A stretch of 64,000 bases of DNA from Henriciella algicola. GTDB taxonomy: Bacteria > Pseudomonadota > Alphaproteobacteria > Caulobacterales > Hyphomonadaceae. The first letter of the stretch is position 1; each line of letters starts with the position of its first letter. The stretch covers positions 1,479,265 through 1,543,264 of the forward strand of contig NZ_QWGA01000003.1 in the NCBI RefSeq assembly GCF_003576245.1. Reading direction: 5' to 3'. The position numbers and the translations under genes were made by a program. The notes beneath the pieces were generated by a model. It made no database searches. It saw only the letters and a list, made by a program, of their open reading frames with translations, and was not told the DNA's origin. Shown here piece after piece: positions 8,914-16,629 of this stretch.

Positions 8914-9593
8914 AAATCACTCACCTTTCCAGCCCGAACTTCAATGACCGCCAGTTCGCGCTTGATATGCTGGTGCTGCACTATACCGGGATGGAAACGG
9001 GCGACGCGGCGATTGAACGGCTTACCGACAAGGAAGCTGGCGTCTCTGCCCATTATGTCGTGCGCGAGACCGGCGAAATCCTGCAGCTGGTCGATGAGGA
9101 CAAACGGGCATGGCATGCGGGCGTTTCCAGCTGGCGGGGCGATGAGGATCTCAATTCCCGCTCTGTCGGGATCGAGATCGTGAATGGTGGACATGACTGG
9201 CGCGCCCCGGATGGCAGCCTGCCGGACTATCCGGACGCGCAGATCGAGGCCGTCATTTCCTTGTCGAAAGCGATCATAGACCGCTGGAATATCCCGGCGG
9301 ACCGTGTGGTCGGCCACAGCGATATTGCGCCAGCCCGCAAGGCGGACCCGGGCGAGCATTTCCCCTGGCAACGCCTCTCCGAAGCGGGCATCGGGCTCTG
9401 GCCTTCGGTCAGCGGTGGAGCGGACCAGCCCGCAGAGATATCGCTGCGCGCGATTGGCTATGACGTCAGCGACCTCCCGGCGGCCATCACCGCATTCCGG
9501 CGCCGCTGGATGCCGGACCGCATCGATGGCGGTGACGACGAAGACCTGCGGGCGGTAGCGGCAGCTGTGGCGGCCGCTTATTCTGCGGTCTGA
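8910..9593 (+). CDS. N-acetylmuramoyl-L-alanine amidase (AmiD/Amidase_2 type)
   Basis: The 227-residue protein hydrolyses the amide between muramic acid and L-alanine in peptidoglycan or its fragments. It has the Amidase_2 zinc site: the first histidine in LVLHYTGM, a second in the VVGHSDIAPARKADPGEHFPW motif near residues 135-151, and the usual SAHYVV segment. The last 60 or so residues (ISLRAIGYDV... AITAFRRRWMPDRIDG) form a peptidoglycan-binding domain. No signal peptide is seen, so it probably acts on recycled muropeptides in the cytoplasm. Its end overlaps the convergent BrkB-like gene by 16 bp. Confidence 0.92.
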   Translation: MKITHLSSPNFNDRQFALDMLVLHYTGMETGDAAIERLTDKEAGVSAHYVVRETGEILQLVDEDKRAWHAGVSSWRGDEDLNSRSVGIEIVNGGHDWRAPDGSLPDYPDAQIEAVISLSKAIIDRWNIPADRVVGHSDIAPARKADPGEHFPWQRLSEAGIGLWPSVSGGADQPAEISLRAIGYDVSDLPAAITAFRRRWMPDRIDGGDDEDLRAVAAAVAAAYSAV

Positions 9594-10516
9594 TCTGCGC
9601 CTTCAATCGCCAGATCGTCTGGCGCTTCGGTCGCGGCGGGCTCTTCCGACAAGAGTTTCGACCATTCGACACTGAGCGCTGCGCCCAGAAGCAGCGATGA
9701 AACCGACACGACCAGCCAGATGAAACCGAGGATCACCGACGCCAGCGCGCCGTAGAAAGTGTCGAGAACCGATATCCGCAGATAGAGGTGATAAGCCCAG
9801 GTCGCGATACTCCAGCTGAACGCGCCGGCAGCTGCGCCGAGCATCATGGAGCGACCCGAATTTATCCGTCCGTGCAGCGACAATGAGATGATCAGGTAGA
9901 AGATCACAAAGCAGGCGACGAATTTTCCAAGCCAGAGCTGGGCTGCGAAATTGGAAATGTCGCGCGCCAGTGAAAAGGCGATGAATCCTTCGCGCTCAGT
10001 GGCGAAGGACATCAAAAGCTGCAATGCACCAAGTAGCCAGACAATGAGGATGAGGAGCGTCGTCATCAGAAGCGACACGCCCTGAAAGCGGATGATGTTC
10101 GAACGCCGCTCACTGCCCGCGACCATTCGGATACCGGTAATGGCGGCCTTGGCCCCGGACGTTGCTGTATAGAGCACGACCAGAACTGCGCCCACGGCCC
10201 GGATCGTCAGGCCCTGCGGGGTGGAATCGCGAATAGTGGCAAGGTCAGCCTGCTGGAGCGGGGCAACGGCAGAGGTCAGCACCTGGTCGACCGTGTTCGA
10301 TAGTGCGTCGGACAGGTCATGCGGCAATAGCGAGAAGAGCAGGGTCAGCGTGAGATAGATCAGCGGGAAGATGGAGAAGAGCGCGTAGAAGCTGATCCCG
10401 CCGGTCACGATCCTCACTTCCGGGCGCGAGAGCCGGACAATGGCGCGCCATAGCGGAAGGATAATCCAGTCCCGCAGGAATTGCGGCATTGGCAGTTTTG
10501 TCAGCCAGGCCTCCAT
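9578..10516 (-). CDS. YihY/BrkB-family inner-membrane protein
   Basis: A 312-residue membrane protein with about six hydrophobic segments and the BrkB-family hallmarks: GGISFYALFSIFPL near the N-terminus, LYTATSGAKAAITGIRM, and the SVLDTFYGALASVILGFIWL segment near the C-terminus. The role of this family is unresolved despite the old ribonuclease BN label. I chose the ATG at 10516 (MEAWLTKLPMP), which has GGGGAG just upstream; the longer open frame to 10627 adds residues that do not look like the family. Confidence 0.9.
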   Translation of the reverse strand: MEAWLTKLPMPQFLRDWIILPLWRAIVRLSRPEVRIVTGGISFYALFSIFPLIYLTLTLLFSLLPHDLSDALSNTVDQVLTSAVAPLQQADLATIRDSTPQGLTIRAVGAVLVVLYTATSGAKAAITGIRMVAGSERRSNIIRFQGVSLLMTTLLILIVWLLGALQLLMSFATEREGFIAFSLARDISNFAAQLWLGKFVACFVIFYLIISLSLHGRINSGRSMMLGAAAGAFSWSIATWAYHLYLRISVLDTFYGALASVILGFIWLVVSVSSLLLGAALSVEWSKLLSEEPAATEAPDDLAIEGADQTAE

Positions 10517-10705
10517 CGGGGCTCCCCTGCATAGGCTGTATTGATCCGTGCAGCATGGATCAGCCCGGCGCGCGACGCCATAGCTTCCTGCCACCAAACT
10601 CGATTTCCTTGCCTTCTGCCCAGACAAAGGCTATGTGCCCGCCCCAGAAGTCTCCCTCGTATTGCCGCGGCTGCTGACCCGACTGGCAAAACACTGAGGA
10701 AGACA

Positions 10706-11248
10706 ATGTCCCACCCCAACTCGCGTGCCGAGCGCCGCGCCCTTGCGCGCAAGCTCGATGGACGCATCAATCATCGCGAACAGTCCTTCCGCCGCTATGG
10801 CATCGAGAAGGACTGGAAGAAAATCTACTGGCGCAAGAACAAGCTTCACCGCGCGCGTCAGATAGGCAAGATCTGGCCCCATAATGAATGGGAAAAGATC
10901 ATGGCGGACGCTGAGCCTGTAAAAATTCTTTTCATCTGCTCGCAGAACCGCCTTCGCAGCCCCACGGGCGAGAAGGTGTTCAGCGGCGTGGCAGGCGTGG
11001 AAGCAAGGTCAGCGGGCACCGCGCGAGATGCGGTGCACGCCGTCCAGATGGAGGATATCCGCTGGGCCGACATGATTATCTGCATGGAAGACAAGCATGC
11101 GCGCCGCCTGCGGGCAGATTTCCGTCAGGCGGTCGCGTTCAAACGGATGCATGTCCTTGGCATTCCGGACGACTTCAAATTCATGCAGCCGGAACTGGTG
11201 GAGCTGCTGATGCAGGCCGTGACGCCGCTACTCGAAAACATCGAGTAG
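10706..11248 (+). CDS. Low-molecular-weight-phosphatase-like protein with basic N-terminal extension
   Basis: Residues from about 70 onward form a small phosphatase domain with the P-loop ILFICSQNRLRSPT, which fits the CX5RS motif of LMW tyrosine phosphatases, and a later IPDDFKFM segment that may hold the acid. The first 65 residues are very basic and helical (RAERRALARKLDGR, KKIYWRKNKLHRAR). The start at 10706 has GAGGA in good position; the internal ATG at 10901, where the phosphatase proper begins, has only a weak site. Either a fused protein of 180 residues or a 115-residue phosphatase is made. The 3' end forms half of a hairpin with the convergent gene. Confidence 0.75.
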   Translation: MSHPNSRAERRALARKLDGRINHREQSFRRYGIEKDWKKIYWRKNKLHRARQIGKIWPHNEWEKIMADAEPVKILFICSQNRLRSPTGEKVFSGVAGVEARSAGTARDAVHAVQMEDIRWADMIICMEDKHARRLRADFRQAVAFKRMHVLGIPDDFKFMQPELVELLMQAVTPLLENIE

Positions 11249-11252
11249 CGGC
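11224..11252. terminator. Hairpin shared by two convergent gene ends
   Basis: GCCGCTACTCG at 11224-11234 and CGAGTAGCGGC at 11242-11252 form a perfect 11-bp stem with the loop AAAACAT. It contains the stop codon of the rightward phosphatase-like gene and touches the stop of the leftward lipoprotein gene. No clear U tract follows on the top strand, so it may be a weak bidirectional terminator or an RNA-end stabiliser. Confidence 0.6.
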
Positions 11253-11851
11253 TACGGTCCGCAGACCCATTCACCATCGACGGTCCGAGTCGCACCGTCT
11301 GCCCGGTTGACCGTCATGGTGGCGGCTTGGCTGGTCTGTTCGGTCTGCGAGCCATCAAGCGTGGCGTCGCCCAGCTCAACCACTATTACCATGCCTTCTC
11401 CGGCAAACGTGCCGCCATCTTCCTCAAGCCCGCTGAAGCCGCCAAGCTGCTCGCCATAAAGCTGCAGGTCAGCGCCAGCATTGTTGATCGCTGCGGTGGC
11501 GCGGCCGTCAGGGTCGACATCGGCGGCGGCTACGAGCAGCGGTTCGCCGCTATCTGATGCCTGAAACGAACAGCGCAGCTCTCCGTCCAGCATGTCTGCG
11601 CCCTGCATAGAGACCGGCTGAAGCGAAGTCAGTGTGGCGTCGCTTCCGGTGACGCCGAGATCTGCCTCGGCGGTATCGTCTGGCAGCATGCTGTCAGAGG
11701 CCGTGATCTCGTCACTGTCCTGCGCATTGACGATAGGGGCCTCACCGATGCGAGTATTGGCATCAGTGTCTGTCTCATCGCTACCCGGCGAACAGCCCAC
11801 CAGAAGCAGTCCGGCAGACAGGGCGGCGAAGGATGTGAGTGTCTTTTTCAT
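11252..11851 (-). CDS. Hypothetical lipoprotein
   Basis: Starting at the ATG at 11851, a lipoprotein signal (MKKTLTSFAALSAGLLLVGC) with the lipobox LVGC is plain. A low-complexity acidic linker follows (about residues 23-65, rich in Asp, Glu, Thr), then a beta-rich domain with ELRCSFQ, a GGTFAGEGMVIVVELG stretch and a terminal DGEWVCGP. The two cysteines of the domain may pair. An upstream GTG (11872) is possible. I do not recognise the family; an outer-membrane or periplasmic lipoprotein is likely. Confidence 0.72.
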   Translation of the reverse strand: MKKTLTSFAALSAGLLLVGCSPGSDETDTDANTRIGEAPIVNAQDSDEITASDSMLPDDTAEADLGVTGSDATLTSLQPVSMQGADMLDGELRCSFQASDSGEPLLVAAADVDPDGRATAAINNAGADLQLYGEQLGGFSGLEEDGGTFAGEGMVIVVELGDATLDGSQTEQTSQAATMTVNRADGATRTVDGEWVCGP

Positions 11852-11946
11852 GCTCTGCCAACGATTGCTCACTCTGAATGTTCCTCGACTTCAGCGCGAT
11901 CATAATGGTGATCTGGCGGGGGAGGACATTCTGGCGTATAGGGCCC

Positions 11947-12323
11947 TGACCAGACGGCCGGGCAGTCGCTGGCATGGCTCACAAGGCCATGCTGGAGGAA
12001 AGTCCGGGCTCCATGGAAACAGGGCGGCGGATAATGTCCGCCCGGCGTGAGCCGAGGGAAAGTGCCACAGAGAGCAGACCGCCCCAGATCTGATCTGGGG
12101 TAAGGGTGAAAGGGTGGGGTAAGAGCCCACCGCGGGGGCGGTAACGTCCCTGGCATGGTAAACCCCGCCCGGAGCAAGACCGAATAGGGGGTGCGCATGG
12201 CCCGTTTCCAGCCCGCGCCCCGGGTGTGTCGCGTGAGGGTCCTGGCGACAGGGCTCCCAGAGGAATGACTGCACAGGCGCCGCAAGGCGCTGGACAGAAC
12301 CCGGCTTACAGGCCGTCTGGTCA
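11947..12323 (+). ncRNA. rnpB: RNase P RNA, bacterial class A
   Basis: The conserved core blocks are all present in order: GAGGAAAGTCCGGGCTCC (near 11995-12012), GGTAAACCCCGCC and GGAGCAAGACCGAATAGG (near 12158-12188), and AGAGGAATGACTGC with ACAGAACCCGGCTTACAG near the 3' end. The terminal P1 helix is formed by TGACCAGACGGCC at 11947-11959 and GGCCGTCTGGTCA at 12311-12323. This gives a molecule of about 377 nt that cleaves the 5' leader of tRNA precursors together with the RnpA protein. The 3' end lies 3 bp from the stop of the convergent DUF2721 gene, and no U-rich terminator is visible. Confidence 0.97.
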
Positions 12324-12325
12324 GC

Positions 12326-12823
12326 CTATTTCCAGCGTTTCCAGAAGCGCACCTTCGGGCGTGCGACCGGCCTCGCCCGCTGCAGCACATCGGTGCGCAC
12401 ACGGATCATGGCGGCGGCGAGGTGAATTTCCCAGAGGAAGCTGCCCGTCGCAGTGATGAGTGCGCCCATCGTCATGATGAACAGAATGGACACAGGAATC
12501 CCGACATCCAGCCGGAATAGCTGTCCCGTAAACAGCGTCACGATGACCAGACAGATGAGCAGCATCGCAAGTGTTGAAAGGACAATGGCGCGATTGATCC
12601 ACGAAATGCGCTGATCCAGCAGGATGATCTCGGAGCGCCAGCGTGGATGGTTCTCCATCGCGCCTTCGACCATCAGCTCCATCTCTAGCGCGCGGGAGCG
12701 GTCAACCGTGCGGCCAAGCCGGTTGGTCAGCACGGTGAGGAGTGCGCCGATACCCGCAATCAGGAAGACCGGCGCAACGGCCAGTTCGATGCTGTGAACG
12801 ATATCGACGTCGAGGGTTTCCAT
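12326..12823 (-). CDS. DUF2721-domain membrane protein
   Basis: The 165-residue protein has three hydrophobic segments: near residues 14-32, 79-99 and 107-128. Between the first and second lies LGRTVDRSRALE and a LDQRISWINRAI motif, which is the pattern of DUF2721. The function of this family is unknown; the topology suggests an inner-membrane protein with a charged cytoplasmic loop. It follows kdsD on the same strand with a 34-bp gap and may share its transcript. The C-terminus is basic. Confidence 0.85.
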   Translation of the reverse strand: METLDVDIVHSIELAVAPVFLIAGIGALLTVLTNRLGRTVDRSRALEMELMVEGAMENHPRWRSEIILLDQRISWINRAIVLSTLAMLLICLVIVTLFTGQLFRLDVGIPVSILFIMTMGALITATGSFLWEIHLAAAMIRVRTDVLQRARPVARPKVRFWKRWK

Positions 12824-12857
12824 GACGAGCCTGAGATGGGCCGCGCGCGGCCGGTTG

Positions 12858-13826
12858 CTAGATGTAGCCTTCCTCTAGAAGGTCCTTGGTGTGGATGATC
12901 CCGACCGGCGTGCCATCCTCAAGCACGAAGCCGTTCGAAATGCGAAGCTTGGTCATCACATCAACGACGAGCGCGATGCGGTCACCCTTGGCAAAGGTCT
13001 TGCCGCCGCGCGTCATCATTTCGCGCGCTGTGCCGGCTTCGCTGGCGTCCTGCATATAGCGGCGAAGGTCGCCATCAGTGACGATGCCGATATAGCGCCC
13101 GTCCTCATCGACCACGGCAACGCAGCCCTGGCGGCCTTCGGCAATCGCCTGAATGACGTCCTGCAGCCCTGCGTCCTGGTTCACCACGGGCGGAGAGGCA
13201 TCGCGGGACATGAGATAGTCAGCGACCGTATGCAGCGCCTTGCCGAGCTTTCCGCCCGGATGGCGTGCACCGAAATCCTCACGGCTGAAGCCGCGACGCG
13301 CCATGAGGGCCACCGCCAGCGCATCACCCATGACGAGGGTCATCGTGGTGGAGGAGGTGGGGGCAAGCCCGTTCGGGCAGGCTTCTTCATGCTCGGGCAG
13401 GGCCAGCAAGATGTCGGCATTGCGGCCAAGCAGGCTGTCTGCCGAGCGGGTCATCGCGATCAGCTTCACATTGTGAGAGCGGCAATAGCGCAAAAGGTCG
13501 ATCAGCTCGCGCGTCTCCCCGGAGTAGGAGATGGCGAGGACAACACTGTCGGGGCGCACCATGCCAAGGTCGCCATGGCTGGCCTCGGTCGGGTGCAGGA
13601 AGAAAGACGGCGTGCCGGTAGACGCCATGGTCGCGGCGATTTTCTGGCCGATATGGCCTGACTTTCCAACGCCTGCGACGATGAGATAACCCGCGCAGCC
13701 GACAATCACATCGACGGCGGCAGAGAAGTTTGCATCAAGGCTGATGGAGAGCGCGTCCAGCGCCTCGCGCTCGATCTGCACCACGCGGCGGGCGGTTTCG
13801 AGGTCGTTTTCCGGTCCAGATGACAT
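12858..13826 (-). CDS. kdsD: D-arabinose-5-phosphate isomerase, KpsF/GutQ/KdsD family
   Basis: This 322-residue enzyme interconverts ribulose-5-phosphate and arabinose-5-phosphate, the first step of KDO synthesis. It has a SIS domain (VAGVGKSGHIGQKIAATMASTG, about residues 52-73; HPTEASHGDLGMV; SYSGET) followed by two CBS domains (from about residue 205; YIGIVTDGDLRR and the final VGIIHTKDLLEEG). The start at 13826 has GGAGAGA upstream; the longer frame begins with an unlikely TTG. kdsB lies in the same window (27726-28541), which agrees with a KDO-containing surface glycan or lipid A core. Confidence 0.93.
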   Translation of the reverse strand: MSSGPENDLETARRVVQIEREALDALSISLDANFSAAVDVIVGCAGYLIVAGVGKSGHIGQKIAATMASTGTPSFFLHPTEASHGDLGMVRPDSVVLAISYSGETRELIDLLRYCRSHNVKLIAMTRSADSLLGRNADILLALPEHEEACPNGLAPTSSTTMTLVMGDALAVALMARRGFSREDFGARHPGGKLGKALHTVADYLMSRDASPPVVNQDAGLQDVIQAIAEGRQGCVAVVDEDGRYIGIVTDGDLRRYMQDASEAGTAREMMTRGGKTFAKGDRIALVVDVMTKLRISNGFVLEDGTPVGIIHTKDLLEEGYI

Positions 13827-13875
13827 GTGCCGTCTCTCCAACTTTTGCGCGGGCCCTCTTGGTCAGGGCCTCCGC

Positions 13876-14226
13876 CTATTCCGGTTCAGCGAAGCCCCAG
13901 CCATCCGGCTTGTATCCACGGGCCAGCGCCATCTTCGTGGTGCGTTCCTCATGCAGCCAGATGTCCTGGGGTGTAAAGGGGATCGGCCCGATTGAGGCGG
14001 CAACCTCATTCTCGTTTTCCGCCTCGCCCGGCTGGTAGCCGAAGGTCTCAAGCGCCTTCTCAAACGCCTCGCGCCGGGCATCTTCGCCTTCGATCGGCAC
14101 GAAGAAGAGGTCCAGCATGATCTCGCTATGCGGTTTGACGCCCTTGGTGTCGCGCAGCTGCTCGCACGTATAGACCGTCTCGGCCTGCTGCTCGGTGAAG
14201 TTCCAGTCTGCTTCGTCCATTCTCAT
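13876..14226 (-). CDS. RraB-like protein (ribonuclease E inhibitor B domain)
   Basis: The 116-residue acidic protein contains the segments IMLDLFFVPIEGEDARREAFEKAL and, at the end, IWLHEERTTKMALARGYKPDGWGF (written here in shortened form). The alpha/beta pattern with a closing GxxxDGWGF fits the RraB/DUF1260 family, whose E. coli member binds and inhibits RNase E. Members outside the gammaproteobacteria are not functionally tested, so the role is uncertain. It lies 49 bp upstream of kdsD on the same strand. Confidence 0.55.
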   Translation of the reverse strand: MRMDEADWNFTEQQAETVYTCEQLRDTKGVKPHSEIMLDLFFVPIEGEDARREAFEKALETFGYQPGEAENENEVAASIGPIPFTPQDIWLHEERTTKMALARGYKPDGWGFAEPE

Positions 14227-14368
14227 ACCCTCAGAATTCTTGTGCGCCTTATGACAGAAACGGGCCGTGCAGCGAAGCCGGGCAACCCAGTGGCAACAGC
14301 TGCGTTACTGGATGGCGAAGGCTATCGCCACCAGAAAGCAGAAGGCAGGAAACGGGGACGCCGTAGAC

Positions 14369-15835
14369 ATGGCTGTTGAGAATTTGCTGGTTCCGGGAAA
14401 AACCTGCCAACGCATCGAAACCGCCGACAAGTTGCGCATCATTCTGGAAGGCCGGGACTATTTCAGGGCCGTCAAGGAAGCGATGCTGAGCGCAGAAAAG
14501 ACGATCATGATGATCGGTTGGGATTTCGACACCCGTATCGAATTCGAGCCTGATAAGCAGACCCTGGATGGCCCGAACCAGCTCGGTGAGTTCCTGTCCT
14601 GGATCACGAATGAGCGCGAACGCCTTCAGCTCTACATGCTGAAATGGAATATCGGCGCCGTGCAGTCCGTTCTGCGCGGCATGGTGCCGATCGGCGTTCG
14701 CCCTGTGCGGTTCAACAGCAACTTCCACTTCCAGCTCGATTCGACCCATCCGGTCGGCGCGGCCCATCATTCCAAGATCATCGTCATCGATGACCAGATC
14801 GCGTTTTGCGGCGGCATCGACATGACGGCAGGCCGCTGGGACACCTGCGAGCACCTTGACGATCAGCCATGCCGCACACTGCCGGGCGAAAGCGAGATGC
14901 CAAAGCCCTGGCACGATGCGACCGTGGCCGTCTCCGGCGACATTGCCTGCGCTCTTGGCGACGTCGCACGGGAGCGCTGGCTTCGCTCGACCGCCGAGAA
15001 ACTGCCGCCCCCAAAATGCGACAATGACCCTGTCTGGCCGGACCTTGAGCTCACATGGAGCAATGTGCCGGTGGCCCTCGCGCGCACCTTTCCCGGCTTT
15101 TCCGACTTCGATGAAGTCCGCGAGATCGAGGCGCTTTATCTTGAGGCCATCGCGAGAGCGCAGGACACGCTCTACATCGAGAGCCAGTATCTTGCCTCGG
15201 CCAAACTGGTGCATGCGATGGCAGAGCGCCTGCAGGAAGAAGACGGGCCGGAAATCGTGCTCGTCCTGCCGCGAAACGCCGACGGATGGCTGCGCCAGAA
15301 GGCGATGGACGGGGCGCGCGTGCGGATGCTCGAACATCTCTGGGCGCATGACCCGCATGACCGGTTCGCCGCCTATTATCCGGTGACGACCAGCGAGGCG
15401 CCAATCTATGTGCACGCGAAGATCCTGATCCTCGATGATGAATTGATCCGCGTCGGCTCCTCCAATCTGAACAACCGCTCCATGGGCTTCGACACCGAGA
15501 CCGACTTGGCCGTTGAAGCCTCCCAGTGCGATGCGCCGGACGAGATCAGGGCGTCCATTTCCAATCTCCGTGCGCATCTCGTGAGCGAGCATCTGAACGT
15601 CAGCAAGGATGAACTTGCCGATGCGCTGGAGGCGTCCGGCGGGTCGCTGATCGGCGCGATCACAGCGCTTAAGGGCGATGGGCGCTCCCTCCGGCTCTTT
15701 GAAGAAGCTGAGGTGAATGGAGAGGCGAATATCCTCGCGGAGAATGAATTTGCTGATCCGGAAGAAGTGGGCGATGGCCTCGCTGAACGCCTCGTAAATG
15801 GTATCCGCGACCTTGTGGGGAATGCGTCGGAGTAG
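14369..15835 (+). CDS. Phospholipase D-family / cardiolipin-synthase-like enzyme
   Basis: Two HKD motifs are visible: HHSKIIVIDDQIAFCGGIDM in the first half and HAKILILDDELIRVGSSNLNNRSMG in the second (given in parts), so the protein is a complete bilobal PLD enzyme of about 488 residues. WDFDTRIEF near residue 50 and the ESQYLAS segment are typical of the PLD/cardiolipin synthase C-type group. It could make cardiolipin or act on phospholipids at the membrane. There is no signal peptide. The start at 14369 is preceded by GGGGACG; ATG 14312 is an alternative. A 42-codon open frame (14251-14379) overlaps the start and may be an accident. Confidence 0.88.
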   Translation: MAVENLLVPGKTCQRIETADKLRIILEGRDYFRAVKEAMLSAEKTIMMIGWDFDTRIEFEPDKQTLDGPNQLGEFLSWITNERERLQLYMLKWNIGAVQSVLRGMVPIGVRPVRFNSNFHFQLDSTHPVGAAHHSKIIVIDDQIAFCGGIDMTAGRWDTCEHLDDQPCRTLPGESEMPKPWHDATVAVSGDIACALGDVARERWLRSTAEKLPPPKCDNDPVWPDLELTWSNVPVALARTFPGFSDFDEVREIEALYLEAIARAQDTLYIESQYLASAKLVHAMAERLQEEDGPEIVLVLPRNADGWLRQKAMDGARVRMLEHLWAHDPHDRFAAYYPVTTSEAPIYVHAKILILDDELIRVGSSNLNNRSMGFDTETDLAVEASQCDAPDEIRASISNLRAHLVSEHLNVSKDELADALEASGGSLIGAITALKGDGRSLRLFEEAEVNGEANILAENEFADPEEVGDGLAERLVNGIRDLVGNASE

Positions 15836-15877
15836 GGTTCCTTTTTTCGATTGCTCCCGTGTCGGCGCTGTTCTTCC

Positions 15878-15919
15878 CCCTTCTCCTTGGGGAGAAGGGC
15901 CGGGGATGAGGGGGACTGA
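15878..15919 (+). repeat. Palindromic intergenic repeat, copy 1
   Basis: CCCTTCTCC (15878-15886) pairs with GGAGAAGGG (15891-15899) around TTGG, followed by GCCGGGGATGAGGGGGA. The same pattern appears on the other strand at 15992-16035, so the two form an inverted pair about 90 bp apart. Confidence 0.65.
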
Positions 15920-15991
15920 GCTTCCAGCACGCGCTGTGATTTGCATTGATGATCACAGGCGCATCACTGCCGCTGTTTAATGCTCCCTCGG

Positions 15992-16035
15992 CGTGGCTCC
16001 CCCTCACCCCTAGCCCCTCTCCCGAGGGAGAGGGG
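15992..16035 (-). repeat. Palindromic intergenic repeat, copy 2 (inverted)
   Basis: CCCCTCTCCC (16014-16023) pairs with GGGAGAGGGG (16026-16035). Read on the bottom strand, the palindrome is followed by CTAGGGGTGAGGGGG, which aligns with the tail of copy 1. This is the diverged second copy in inverted orientation. Confidence 0.65.
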
Positions 16036-16120
16036 AATAGCTCCACAAACACCAATATCGCCACGCGGGACTTCCCGCTGGCGGTGCGCATCAGTCTCGC
16101 CCTGAAGTGACAGGGCCGGG

Positions 16121-16204
16121 CGCGTCCAAGGTGGACGCTGTATGTAATGCCAGCCTTTCGGCGTGGCTGTAGAGCGTGCGCCATGGACGCGCCCTTGCGA
16201 AGGG
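16121..16204. other. Nested stem-loops, possible structured RNA
   Basis: CGCGTCCA (16121-16128) can pair with TGGACGCG (16184-16191), closing a domain that contains GCC-GCCTTTCGGC-type inner hairpins; CCCTT-GCG-AAGGG (16192-16204) follows directly. Similar structures continue at 16402-16426 and 16470-16481. Confidence 0.4.
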
Positions 16205-16401
16205 TATCGGCCGTTCGGATGTCTCACTCCCGGCCCGTCTCGGAAACATTTTCGTACGCAGGACAGCCTGCGCAGCACTGATTACCCCACATGACGCCGA
16301 CCACATGGCAGGGGCGTTACACCCCGCCCGCAGCACCGGTCACCTTCGCACTCTCCGCTGCATGGCTCTCAAGCGAGCCGCTGCCGCGGCCTTCTCAGCT
16401 T

Positions 16402-16426
16402 TCAATCGATCCACCGGATCGATTGA
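16402..16426. repeat. Perfect 11-bp hairpin with 3-nt loop
   Basis: TCAATCGATCC (16402-16412) and GGATCGATTGA (16416-16426) are exact inverted repeats around ACC. No U tract follows. A second self-complementary segment, CGGTCCGGACCG, lies at 16470-16481. Confidence 0.7.
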
Positions 16427-16629
16427 TCTGCCCAAGGACAGACCAGCTTCGAAGCCACCTCCACCCGGTCGGTCCGGACCGCCCTGTCTGGTGATGGGAG
16501 GCGTGTAGTATGGGTTGGGTTTGCGGGGGTGGGGATGGATTTGTTTCGTCCCGGATTTCAATCATAGCGACCCGCATAACATATGCGACAATTTCAGGCC
16601 GAAAACCGGTGAGCGCGCTGAAAAGGTGA

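Larger units (their letters stand above)
15836..16629. other. 794-bp intergenic region with repeats and hairpins, no convincing gene
   Basis: Open frames here (for example 16176-16508, 110 codons) have low-complexity, arginine/proline-rich translations and no ribosome site; I do not accept them as genes. What is seen is an inverted pair of palindromic repeats (15878-15899 and 16014-16035) and a chain of strong hairpins from 16121 to about 16481. The translation of the + strand between 16180 and 16500 has a vaguely familiar look of widely mis-called frames, but I cannot name the element. Confidence 0.6.

Noticed and set aside
11869..12402. Minus-strand frames across the RNase P RNA
   Set aside because: They are antisense to the RNase P RNA gene and are not conserved protein sequence.
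14251..14379. 42-codon frame ending inside the phospholipase D-type start
   Set aside because: No good ribosome site and a translation without features; could be a leader peptide but nothing supports it.
14249..15946. 565-codon minus-strand frame
   Set aside because: Antisense to the phospholipase D-type gene, whose two HKD motifs are clear.
16176..16508. 110-codon frame in the large intergenic region
   Set aside because: Proline/arginine-rich translation, no ribosome site, overlaps strong hairpins; more likely a structured region than a gene.
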